Counted from the first letter of the stretch, positions 1 to 5,436 are shown. The stretch: DNA of 6,562 bases from DASPPF01 sp032906705 (GCA_032906705.1 JAJTZC010000054.1:1-6562), one strand, 5' to 3'. The notes: generated by a model from the sequence alone, not told the origin. Numbers and translations: made by a program.

Positions 1-1
1 G

Positions 2-97
2 CTCTATCTGTGGTTTGGTATCTTCATCGTGGTCCTCAGACGGCTCTTCCGAATCGCTTCATCTAGAGCAAGCCTGGGCCGTCGCTTCAAAATATAG
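2..97 (+). CDS. Possible C-terminal end of a membrane protein (partial)
   Basis: Reading frame 2 is open from the window edge to a TAG at 95-97 and encodes 31 residues. The first 13 or so (LYLWFGIFIVVL) are strongly hydrophobic, like the end of a transmembrane helix. A basic tail rich in Arg and Lys follows (RRLFRIASSRASLGRRFKI), consistent with a helix ending on the cytoplasmic side by the positive-inside rule. The frame would converge on the Dph6-family gene, with 69 bp between the two stop codons. The fragment is too short to assign a family, and frame 3 is also open here to about 131, so this could be chance. Only the membrane-like composition supports it. Confidence 0.35.
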   Translation, partial: LYLWFGIFIVVLRRLFRIASSRASLGRRFKI

Positions 98-166
98 GCT
101 TGCTGGTCGCGCGAATACGAACTCCTGACGATACGGTTAGATTCAACCGCCGCAGTCTTCTCGATC

Positions 167-910
167 CTAGGCCGCCCGCCCCGACCGGTTGACCTTGGGA
201 ACGGCCCGGGCTTCGGTGATTTCGAGGTAGCCGGAGTCGCCGTTCCAGTGCTTCTTGCTCGACACGACCTCTATCCTCTTTGAAAAGAATGGGCAGTCCA
301 GCACGAAGGTTTCACCCTCTCCGCCCTCGAAGCCGACGTGGAACTTGTACTTGGCCGCGAGACCGACCAGCTCGTCGACCGCCGCTGGGTCGAGCATCCT
401 GCCGAGCCAGCCTTCGCCGAGCCCCAGCGCGGACACGCTGACGACCTCGACGACGAAGCCTTCGCGGAGCAATGTCCGTAGATGGTCCTCCGGACCCAAA
501 TGCCACAGAGGCGAGACGCATTCGAGGCCCACCTGCGAGCAAGTCCTTTCCACGCGCGTCTTCTGGTAGGAGCTGGCGAGCGCGCCTGTGTACAGCCCGT
601 CAAGGCCGAATCGTTGTTTCGCGACCATTAGCGCATCCTGCAGGTCCTCCAACTCCGCCTCCTTCACCCCTTCCGTCTCCCATGTCAGCTGTGGAACGCC
701 GATTGCTTCCGCCTGGAGTTTCGTCCACGCCACGTTGGGGAAGTGGAACATGTAGGACGACTCCGACCTTGGAAAGAGGGTGATCAGGCACTCGAGGCGT
801 TCTCTACGAGAAGCTAGGTAGGTTGCATACGTGGAATCCTTACCCCCAGAGTACAGAACGCCGACCTTCATCCGGACCAAGTCGGGGCGCAGTCCCGCCG
901 TTAAAGACAT
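167..910 (-). CDS. Diphthine-ammonia ligase family protein (MJ0570/Dph6-type PP-loop ATPase)
   Basis: This 247-residue protein belongs to the adenine-nucleotide alpha-hydrolase (PP-loop) family that includes Dph6. Dph6 uses ATP and ammonia to amidate diphthine on a histidine of elongation factor 2, the last step of diphthamide synthesis in the cytoplasm of archaea and eukaryotes. Seen directly: the PP-loop SGGKDS at residues 21-26, a SSYMFHFPN stretch at 51-59, the family block TGALASSYQKTRVE at 108-121 followed by PLW at 134-136, and GGEGET-FVLD at 196-205, close to the usual GGE-YET-LVLD. These blocks and the length fit archaeal Dph6-like proteins. Homologues usually begin M-K/R-V-x-V-L-YSGGKDS, so Met14 (ATG at 871-869) may be the real start; the ATG at 910 adds MSLTAGLRPDLVR. 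Neither start has a clear Shine-Dalgarno. The gene is divergent from SRP54. Exact substrate within this family is inferred, so no symbol is given. Confidence 0.87.
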   Translation of the reverse strand: MSLTAGLRPDLVRMKVGVLYSGGKDSTYATYLASRRERLECLITLFPRSESSYMFHFPNVAWTKLQAEAIGVPQLTWETEGVKEAELEDLQDALMVAKQRFGLDGLYTGALASSYQKTRVERTCSQVGLECVSPLWHLGPEDHLRTLLREGFVVEVVSVSALGLGEGWLGRMLDPAAVDELVGLAAKYKFHVGFEGGEGETFVLDCPFFSKRIEVVSSKKHWNGDSGYLEITEARAVPKVNRSGRAA

Positions 911-953
911 CGATGAACCGAATCGTTCTTTTCGAGTTCTCCATGGTTAAGGG

Positions 954-962
954 AATAAATAT
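954..962. promoter_or_regulatory. Divergent TATA-like box between the Dph6-family gene and SRP54
   Basis: The AT-rich element AATAAATAT stands out in a GC-rich intergenic region. On the plus strand its centre lies about 28 bp upstream of the SRP54 ATG at 986. That is the spacing expected when an archaeal TATA box drives a leaderless transcript. On the minus strand the same bases read ATATTTATT and would place a start near 930, about 20 nt before the ATG at 910. The element is therefore compatible with promoting both genes. The bidirectional reading is inference; the box and spacings are visible. Confidence 0.6.
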
Positions 963-985
963 CGGAAGCGGACTCGCCGCCCAGA

Positions 986-2308
986 ATGCTGGATTCGTTG
1001 CGTGACGGCCTCCAAGCTGCAGTCAAGAAACTTGTTGGGGCAAATACTGTGGATGAGAAGACGGTGAAGGAGTTCGTCCGTGACCTGCAGAGAACCTTGA
1101 TCCAGGGAGACGTCAACGTGAAGATGGCCCTGGAGGTGACGGAAAGGGTCCAGAAGAGGGCCCTGGAAGAGAAGCCTGCGGGCGGAGTCACGAGGAAGGA
1201 CCAAGTCGTCTCGGTCCTTTACGAGGAGCTGGCCAGGCTTCTCGGGGGCGAAGGGGGGCTGCAGCTCGACAACGCGAAGACCAGCGTCGTGGTCATGCTC
1301 GGCGTGCAGGGCTCGGGCAAGACCACAACCACAGCCAAGCTGGCCAGGCTCTTCACCAAGCGTGGGTTCAAGGTGGGCGTGGTGGCTGCTGACACGTTCA
1401 GGCCGGGGGCCGTGACGCAGCTGCGAACGCTTTGCGAGGCATCGGGCGTGGAGGTCTTCAGCGACGAGAGGGAGAAGGACTCGGTCAAGATAGCGAAAGC
1501 GGGAAGGAAGAGCTTCGAGGGTTCCAAGAACCTGATAATTGTGGACACTGCAGGTAGGCACAAGGAAGAGTCGGGGCTCCTTGCCGAGATGAAGGAGATA
1601 GTGGGCGGGGTTAAGCCAGACTATAACGTGCTCGTCGTCGACGGAACGATAGGCCAGCAGTGCTACAGTCAGGCGCTCGCGTTCCATCAGGCGTCTCCTG
1701 TGGGCGGGATAATCGTCACGAAGCTGGACGGCGCTGCGAAGGGTGGAGGCGCGCTGGCGGCGTCGGCGGCGACGGGTTCGAAGATCTTCTACATCGGCAC
1801 GGGTGAGAGGATTGATGACCTGGAAGAATTCGTGCCCACGAGGTTCGTCGGCAGGCTTCTGGGAATGGGCGACCTGAAGTCGCTGATTGAGATGGTCCAG
1901 CAGGCTGAAGTTCAGATCGACGAAAAGGCGGTTCAGCGGATGATGTCGGGCAAGCTCACGATGGACGACCTGCTGGCCCAGTTCGAGCAGATGAAGAAGT
2001 TCGGCTCCCTGAAGAAGGTCCTGGACCATGTCCCTGGGTTCGCCGGCCAGGTCAACGCGCAGGAACTCGACAAGGCCGAGGACAGAGTGAAGGTGTACAA
2101 GTCGATCATCCAGTCGATGACCGCTAGGGAGCGGTCCGAACCCGACAGCATCAACTCGTCGAGGGTCAAGAGGATAGCCCGTGGCTCAGGGAGGACGGAG
2201 AAGGACGTGCGCGAGCTACTCTCCAGGTACAAGCAGATGAAATCGCTCACGAAGACGAGCAAGGGCCGCGAATTCAGGCAGATGATGCGGCGCATGGGTG
2301 GCCAGTGA
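986..2308 (+). CDS. srp54: Signal recognition particle protein SRP54 (GTPase)
   Basis: SRP54 is the GTPase of the signal recognition particle. It binds hydrophobic signal sequences on nascent chains and the SRP RNA, and docks with the receptor FtsY to deliver ribosomes to the membrane. The 440 residues match the usual archaeal length. An N domain of helices occupies about 1-90. The G domain shows G1 GVQGSGKTT at 106-114, G2 DTFRPGA at 136-142, G3 DTAGR at 187-191, G4 TKLDG at 245-249 and the closing block GTGERIDDLEEF from 271. The methionine-rich M domain runs from about 295 to 440 and includes the RNA-binding segment SSRVKRIARGSGRTEKDV. No Shine-Dalgarno is seen before the ATG, and the TATA-like box 28 bp upstream implies a leaderless mRNA. 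Its TGA overlaps the pus10 GTG (GTGA), so it heads the operon with pus10, rpl21e and rpoF. All key motifs are intact. Confidence 0.98.
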   Translation: MLDSLRDGLQAAVKKLVGANTVDEKTVKEFVRDLQRTLIQGDVNVKMALEVTERVQKRALEEKPAGGVTRKDQVVSVLYEELARLLGGEGGLQLDNAKTSVVVMLGVQGSGKTTTTAKLARLFTKRGFKVGVVAADTFRPGAVTQLRTLCEASGVEVFSDEREKDSVKIAKAGRKSFEGSKNLIIVDTAGRHKEESGLLAEMKEIVGGVKPDYNVLVVDGTIGQQCYSQALAFHQASPVGGIIVTKLDGAAKGGGALAASAATGSKIFYIGTGERIDDLEEFVPTRFVGRLLGMGDLKSLIEMVQQAEVQIDEKAVQRMMSGKLTMDDLLAQFEQMKKFGSLKKVLDHVPGFAGQVNAQELDKAEDRVKVYKSIIQSMTARERSEPDSINSSRVKRIARGSGRTEKDVRELLSRYKQMKSLTKTSKGREFRQMMRRMGGQ

Positions 2309-3441
2309 AGGTGGCGGAAGCGGTGCAGAGGTACCGCCTCTGCGAGCCGTGCCTGGGGCGTCAAGGCGGGAGAGCGTCGGATTTCCAGCCCGTCGGTTAC
2401 GACGAGTGCTTCATATGCGGAGGATTGATGGCACGCGTCGAAGAGCTGGCCGAGAGCGTCGCGCGGAAGGCAAAGGACCATCAGTTCAGCACTTTCGGGG
2501 TTGGCTTGTCGATGCCGCCCGGCGTGCAGGAAAGGGAAGACGAAGTTAGGTCGGCGTTGAAGTTGAAGGGCAGGGAGACGATCAAGACCCAGCTGTCAAA
2601 GAGCATAGGAGCGAAAGTTGCGGAGGACCTGGGAAAGGAGCTCGAAAAGCTGAGCCCGGACCTAACAGCCGTGGTGGACCTCGTGAGTTCGAAGGTTGAC
2701 ATCTACTCGAAGCCCCTCTTCTTCTACGGCAGGTACGCTAAACCGCAGGGCTTGGCGCAGAGGCGGGAGCGCTGCCCAGAGTGTTCGGGCAGAGGGTGCG
2801 AGGTGTGTAAGATGACAGGGTTCGACAGGTCGCCCAGCGTCGAGGAGAAGGTGGGGCGAGTGTTGGCAGGTGCGACAGGCGCGGAAAGCACGAAGTTCAC
2901 CTGGATCGGGACCGAAGACAAGGAGAGCGCGGTCTTGGCGCCTGGAAGACCTTTCGTTGTCGAGCTGAAGAACCCCAAGAAGAGGAACGCGCCAAAGAAA
3001 TTCGTCACCCGAGGCAGAGGGCGGAGAGTAGTGGTCTCGCGCGGGAGGCTGCTCCCGTCAAGGCCGACAAGGCTTCCGAGCTTCAGATTCCTGGCCCGAA
3101 TCACTGCCCGTACGCCGAATAAGGTACAGCCAGCCGACCTCAAACAGCTGGCGAAAGTCTTCCACGGCGCCGAGGTGGTCTTCGAGAGGCCGCAGGGACG
3201 CCCTGTCTCGAAGCGCGTTTACAGGGTCAGCGCTAAGGCACACGGGACGACCCTCGTGATTGATGCTGAGTTAGACGGAGGCCTGCCTGTGAAAAGGTTC
3301 GTCAGCGGGGAGCTTGTTTCGCCTTCCGTTTCGGAAGTCTTAAAAACTGATGCAAGATGTCGCAAGTTTGACATCCGCGGAGTAAAGGAAACGGGGGAAT
3401 TCGGATTTGGCGAGATCTCACGGCTACAGAAGAAGGACTAG
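2305..3441 (+). CDS. pus10: tRNA pseudouridine synthase Pus10 (Psi54/Psi55)
   Basis: Pus10 isomerises U54 and U55 of the tRNA T loop to pseudouridine in archaea, doing the job of bacterial TruB. The 378-residue protein has an N-terminal zinc-binding set C13-x2-C16 and C35-x2-C38, then a THUMP-like region. A second cysteine cluster follows (C157, C160, C165, C168, in CPECSGRGCEVC). The catalytic block GTEDKESAVLAPGRPFV lies at about 202-218, with D205 as the expected nucleophile, followed by NPKKR at 223-227. The C-terminal catalytic core ends with the FVSGE...SPSVSEVL block. The start is GTG at 2305, overlapping the SRP54 stop; a GGTGG at 2296-2300 could serve as ribosome-binding site. A second GTG at 2311 is an alternative start. 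The 3' end overlaps rpl21e by 35 bp. Tight coupling suggests co-transcription with SRP54. The family call is firm; activity on both U54 and U55 is taken from studied archaeal homologues. Confidence 0.95.
   Translation: MKVAEAVQRYRLCEPCLGRQGGRASDFQPVGYDECFICGGLMARVEELAESVARKAKDHQFSTFGVGLSMPPGVQEREDEVRSALKLKGRETIKTQLSKSIGAKVAEDLGKELEKLSPDLTAVVDLVSSKVDIYSKPLFFYGRYAKPQGLAQRRERCPECSGRGCEVCKMTGFDRSPSVEEKVGRVLAGATGAESTKFTWIGTEDKESAVLAPGRPFVVELKNPKKRNAPKKFVTRGRGRRVVVSRGRLLPSRPTRLPSFRFLARITARTPNKVQPADLKQLAKVFHGAEVVFERPQGRPVSKRVYRVSAKAHGTTLVIDAELDGGLPVKRFVSGELVSPSVSEVLKTDARCRKFDIRGVKETGEFGFGEISRLQKKD
3323..3346 (+). promoter_or_regulatory. Possible internal promoter with inverted repeat inside pus10
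   Basis: A perfect 6-bp inverted repeat (CTTCCG at 3323-3328, loop TTT, CGGAAG at 3332-3337) is followed directly by CTTAAAAAC at 3339-3347, a TATA-like run that is unusual in this GC-rich coding region. A start about 27 bp downstream, near 3370, would give rpl21e-rpoF a leader of roughly 37 nt. The AT run uses TTA and AAA codons within pus10. It could let ribosomal-protein and polymerase-subunit synthesis exceed that of SRP54 and Pus10. This is positional inference only. Confidence 0.3.
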
Positions 3442-3691
3442 GGCGCTCCTTAGAACAGGGGAGAAGAGGGGCCTCAGCAGCCTGCTCAGGAAGTATTCTC
3501 TGAACGACAAGGTGGTGGTGAAGATTGACCCGTCCCAGGTAAAGGGGATGCCTCACAGGAGGTTCAACGGATTAGTGGGGACCGTGAAGGAGGTCGGGAG
3601 GCGTACGATTACATTGGACGTGCCTGTCGGAAACAAGGTGAAAACTGTCATCGCGAGGAAGGAGCATCTCGTGCCTTTGAGGGGTCGCTGA
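3407..3691 (+). CDS. rpl21e: 50S ribosomal protein L21e
   Basis: L21e (eL21) is a component of the large ribosomal subunit in archaea and eukaryotes and is absent from bacteria. The 94 residues match the family length. The characteristic N-terminus (MARSHGYRRRTRALL), the central signature KIDPSQVKGMPHRRFNG at about 39-55 and the C-terminal GNKVKTVIARKEHLVPL are all present. The start codon is TTG at 3407. It is chosen because it begins exactly at the conserved N-terminus and no ATG or GTG is available there. A GGGGGA run at 3393-3398 lies about 8 nt upstream as a likely Shine-Dalgarno. The gene begins inside pus10 (35-bp overlap in another frame), and its TGA shares one base with the rpoF ATG. 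This indicates translational coupling. Confidence 0.97.
   Translation: MARSHGYRRRTRALLRTGEKRGLSSLLRKYSLNDKVVVKIDPSQVKGMPHRRFNGLVGTVKEVGRRTITLDVPVGNKVKTVIARKEHLVPLRGR
3679..3684 (+). promoter_or_regulatory. Shine-Dalgarno for rpoF
   Basis: GAGGGG lies 6 nt before the ATG at 3691, within the last codons of rpl21e. It supports the rpoF start, which overlaps the preceding stop codon (TGATG). Confidence 0.5.
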
Positions 3692-4017
3692 TGTCAGCCA
3701 AGTCTGTGAAGAAGGTGCTCTCGATACCCGAGGCCAACCAGATACTTCAGAAGTTAGACGTGGAGAAGGCAGACCAGATCCAGAAGCGGACACTGGACTA
3801 CACCGCCAAGTTCGCAAAGACCACGCCGGAGGCTGTGAAGAAGATGAGGAAGCAACTCGAGACGGAGTGTGGCCTGACAGAGGAGGAGACGGTAGAAGTG
3901 GTCAACATCTTCCCAAAGTCAATCGAGGAGCTGAGAACGTTCACGTCGGGGTGGAGGAAGCTTCTCCCCACAGAGACGCTCGAGAAGATACTGAAGATAC
4001 TCCATTCAAAGTCCTGA
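3691..4017 (+). CDS. rpoF: DNA-directed RNA polymerase subunit F (Rpb4-like)
   Basis: RpoF is the archaeal counterpart of eukaryotic Rpb4. With RpoE (Rpb7-like) it forms the stalk of RNA polymerase, which aids open-complex formation and binds emerging RNA. The 108-residue length is normal. The protein is helical and charged, with the family pattern near the N-terminus (SIPEANQIL), a middle helix (RTLDYTAKFAKTTPEAVKKM) and the conserved C-terminal HRDC-like part containing VVNIFPKSIEELRTF and LPTETLEKIL. It starts at an ATG overlapping the rpl21e stop. It is probably the last gene of the SRP54-led operon, since a new TATA-like box follows 12 bp after its stop. Next to L21e and upstream of DUF655 and KsgA is the arrangement I recall as usual in archaea. 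Confidence 0.95.
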   Translation: MSAKSVKKVLSIPEANQILQKLDVEKADQIQKRTLDYTAKFAKTTPEAVKKMRKQLETECGLTEEETVEVVNIFPKSIEELRTFTSGWRKLLPTETLEKILKILHSKS

Positions 4018-4028
4018 GCGGCTAAGAA

Positions 4029-4035
4029 TTATATA
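4029..4035 (+). promoter_or_regulatory. TATA box for the DUF655-ksgA transcript
   Basis: TTATATA lies 12 bp after the rpoF stop, preceded by purine-rich AAGAA (4024-4028) that could be a BRE. Typical archaeal spacing puts the transcription start at about 4057-4062. This leaves a leader of close to 100 nt before the DUF655 ATG, in contrast to the leaderless starts elsewhere in the window. Confidence 0.6.
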
Positions 4036-4056
4036 CAAACGCGCGCAGTAAAGCCA

Positions 4057-4156
4057 CAGGCACAGGGGAAAGTCCATGCACCGATTGACGCTTCAGCATC
4101 CGAAGGAGCTTCGGCCCTACTAGGCCGTCCGGTTGAAGTGGAGTCGGTGCTGAGAG
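4057..4156 (+). promoter_or_regulatory. Structured 5' leader of the DUF655-ksgA operon (candidate cis-regulatory RNA)
   Basis: The predicted leader can fold into a long nested structure. An outer stem pairs GCACCGAUU (4078-4086) with AGUCGGUGC (4142-4150). An inner stem pairs CUUCAGC (4091-4097) with GUUGAAG (4132-4138). The apex can form CCGAAG-GAG-CUUCGG (4100-4114) or, mutually exclusively, CGGCC-CUACUA-GGCCG (4112-4127). The outer stem ends 6 nt before the DUF655 ATG. It would pair GGUG (4146-4149), the best match to the archaeal anti-Shine-Dalgarno near that start. A stretch GGGGAAAGUCC at 4065-4075 precedes the fold. It resembles no riboswitch class I can name. It could instead be a free-standing small RNA. 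The fold was found by eye, without energy calculation. Confidence 0.4.
4076..4123 (+). CDS. Possible 15-codon upstream ORF (leader peptide)
   Basis: An ATG at 4076 opens a short frame encoding MHRLTLQHPKELRPY and ending at TAG (4121-4123). AGGGGA at 4064-4069 is placed about 6 nt upstream as a moderate ribosome-binding site. The predicted transcript would start only some 15 nt before the ATG. The frame is the same as that of DUF655, but the TAG and a further TGA (4151-4153) separate them, so it is not an N-terminal extension. Translation would cross the 5' arms of the leader fold. A chance ORF of this size is quite possible. Confidence 0.22.
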   Translation: MHRLTLQHPKELRPY

Positions 4157-4714
4157 ATGCTGACTGCTGAGAAGAAGTATGAGGAGTATGCCTACGTCCT
4201 AGATTTCCACTCCAGGGGGAAGTCTGTAGTGATAAAAGGGCGCGAGGGCCCGATCGTCCAGGTCATAGGAGAGGAGAGGCTGACGCTCCTCGAACTCCTG
4301 GCAGTCGAGAACCAAGACCTGGAATCGGGTGAGAAGGTCAAGATAGGCAAGGAGGGAAGGGAGAAGATAGCAAGCGTGCTGGGAAAATTGGCTTACGAAG
4401 AGCTGACGCCGGAGTCTGTAGGCTCGCTGCCAGCCGTGGTGGAGAGCCTGGTGAAGGCCAACGAGCAGAAGTACGTTGCTTACTTCAACGAGCTGCAGCC
4501 TCTGACTCCGCGCCTTCACGGCCTGGAGCTGATCCCGGGCATAGGGAAGACTTTCATGAAGGAGATACTCGAAACGAGGGAGAAGCAGCCATTCACGAGC
4601 TTCGACGACCTCCAGCAGAGGGTCGGACTAAGGGACCCGGCCAAGCTCATAGCAAGGCGTATCGTCGAGGAACTCTCGGGCGATTCGAGAGTCAACCTTT
4701 TCGTGAAGAGATGA
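4157..4714 (+). CDS. DUF655 family protein (HhH-containing, predicted nucleic-acid binding)
   Basis: This 185-residue protein matches the archaeal DUF655 family (PF04919) in length and pattern. The YEEYAYVLDF start is typical, followed by a beta-rich N-terminal half (about 8-70) containing VQVIGEERLTLLELL and EKVKIG, as in an OB-like domain. The middle has LAYEELTPES and LP-VVESLVKANEQKYVAYFN. The C-terminal half carries a helix-hairpin-helix signature LIPGIGKTFMKEIL at 125-138 and an SFDDLQQRV second hairpin. HhH domains bind nucleic-acid backbone without sequence preference, so an RNA- or DNA-binding role is likely, but no biochemical function is established to my knowledge. The ATG at 4157 is chosen because the conserved region starts soon after; GGTG at 4146-4149 is the possible ribosome-binding site. 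Its stop overlaps the ksgA ATG (ATGA), which points to a shared role in small-subunit rRNA maturation. That role is inference. Confidence 0.9.
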   Translation: MLTAEKKYEEYAYVLDFHSRGKSVVIKGREGPIVQVIGEERLTLLELLAVENQDLESGEKVKIGKEGREKIASVLGKLAYEELTPESVGSLPAVVESLVKANEQKYVAYFNELQPLTPRLHGLELIPGIGKTFMKEILETREKQPFTSFDDLQQRVGLRDPAKLIARRIVEELSGDSRVNLFVKR

Positions 4715-5424
4715 CGCGGCGGAAGCTCGGTCAGCACTATCTAGTCGACCAGTCTGTCATCAAACGACTGGTCGCGCACGCCGGGGTGCGTGCAGGCGAG
4801 AGAGTATTGGAGATTGGAACGGGAAAGGGCGCCTTGACCAAGGAGCTCTCTAACGTTGCATCCAGGCTCGAAGCGTATGAGGTCGACGAGGAGAACTACC
4901 GGAGCACGCAGGCTGCTGTAGCTAGGGGGAAGGTCGCACTGCACCTAGCAGACGCTTTTCAAGAGAAGCCGAGGTTCGACGTACTGGTCACGAGCCTGCC
5001 CTATTCGAGGTCCTCCTCTTTCGTGGAGTGGATCGCCCAGCTGAATTATGTCAGGGGCTTGGTGGTCCTCCAAGAGGATTTCGTGAGGAAACTCCTGGCG
5101 CACCCTGGCCACAGAGAATACAGAGCCATCTCTGTGATATCGCAGGTCTCGACAGAGATTTCGGTGGTCGAGCGGGTGCCACGCTCCGCGTTTTCACCCC
5201 AGCCGAGAGTGAACTCGGTCGCCGTGATGTTGAGGCCGAAGAGGAGATTGACCGTCAACGAAATGAGAGCCATCAAGAAGCTCTTCGCGCTGAGACGTAG
5301 GGAGGTCAGGGCCGCGGTTGCCAATCTTGGTGGGAGCCCGACTGTGGATTACGGTCATAGGAGGGTTTACGCGCTGTCTCCTGAGGAGGCGCTCGACTTG
5401 GCAGTCGGGCTCCAAGGCCGATGA
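4711..5424 (+). CDS. ksgA: 16S rRNA dimethyladenosine transferase KsgA/Dim1
   Basis: KsgA/Dim1 transfers four methyl groups from SAM to two adjacent adenosines in the loop of helix 45 at the 3' end of 16S rRNA, late in small-subunit assembly. Seen in the 237 residues: the family N-terminus RRKLGQHYLVDQSVI (3-17), SAM motif I EIGTGKG at 34-40, acidic E57/D59 for ribose binding, D81 (ADAF) next to the adenine site, and motif IV SLPY at 95-98. The C-terminal part has the expected QEDFVRKLLA, the FSPQPRVNSVAVML block and LFALRRREVRAA. Motif IV is usually N-L/I-PY; here the catalytic-site Asn is Ser95. The protein is shorter than most homologues (about 260-280), mainly in the C-terminal domain. 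Its ATG overlaps the DUF655 stop, so it is translationally coupled. Overall identity is clear despite the changed motif. Confidence 0.94.
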   Translation: MTRRKLGQHYLVDQSVIKRLVAHAGVRAGERVLEIGTGKGALTKELSNVASRLEAYEVDEENYRSTQAAVARGKVALHLADAFQEKPRFDVLVTSLPYSRSSSFVEWIAQLNYVRGLVVLQEDFVRKLLAHPGHREYRAISVISQVSTEISVVERVPRSAFSPQPRVNSVAVMLRPKRRLTVNEMRAIKKLFALRRREVRAAVANLGGSPTVDYGHRRVYALSPEEALDLAVGLQGR

Positions 5425-5430
5425 GATTTG

Positions 5431-5436
5431 ATTTAT
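5431..5436 (+). promoter_or_regulatory. TATA-like box for the trmJ-like gene
   Basis: ATTTAT (within GATTTGATTTATCAC) sits just after the ksgA stop, with its centre about 26 bp upstream of the ATG at 5460. This spacing again fits a leaderless transcript, and no Shine-Dalgarno is visible before that ATG. It suggests the gene has its own promoter, although read-through from ksgA is possible. Confidence 0.5.

Noticed and set aside
88..97. AAAATATAG as a promoter for a plus-strand gene
   Set aside because: No coding frame, RNA gene or start codon with support follows before the end of the Dph6-family gene, so the match to a TATA box is probably chance.
134..149. CGGTT-AGATTC-AACCG hairpin resembling a tRNA T arm, or a terminator between convergent genes
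   Set aside because: The loop is 6 nt without the TTC-R-A pattern in place, no acceptor, D or anticodon arms can be found around it, and no T-run follows.
947..2029. Long minus-strand frame of 360 codons opposite SRP54
   Set aside because: SRP54 on the plus strand has all its GTPase and M-domain motifs; the antisense frame is Arg/His/Leu-rich, as expected from the complement of GC-rich codons.
1933..2481. Minus-strand frame of 182 codons across the SRP54-pus10 junction
   Set aside because: It lies wholly opposite two well-supported genes and shows no family pattern.
4060..4156. Complete RNase P RNA gene suggested by the CR-I-like GGGGAAAGTCC
   Set aside because: The 3' P4 strand and CR-V/ACAGAA element are absent and the space before the DUF655 gene is too short even for the small type T form; kept only as a finding.
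4076..4156. In-frame N-terminal extension of DUF655 from the ATG at 4076
   Set aside because: Two in-frame stops (TAG at 4121, TGA at 4151) interrupt it, and DUF655 homologues start close to the ATG at 4157; there is no reason to invoke recoding.
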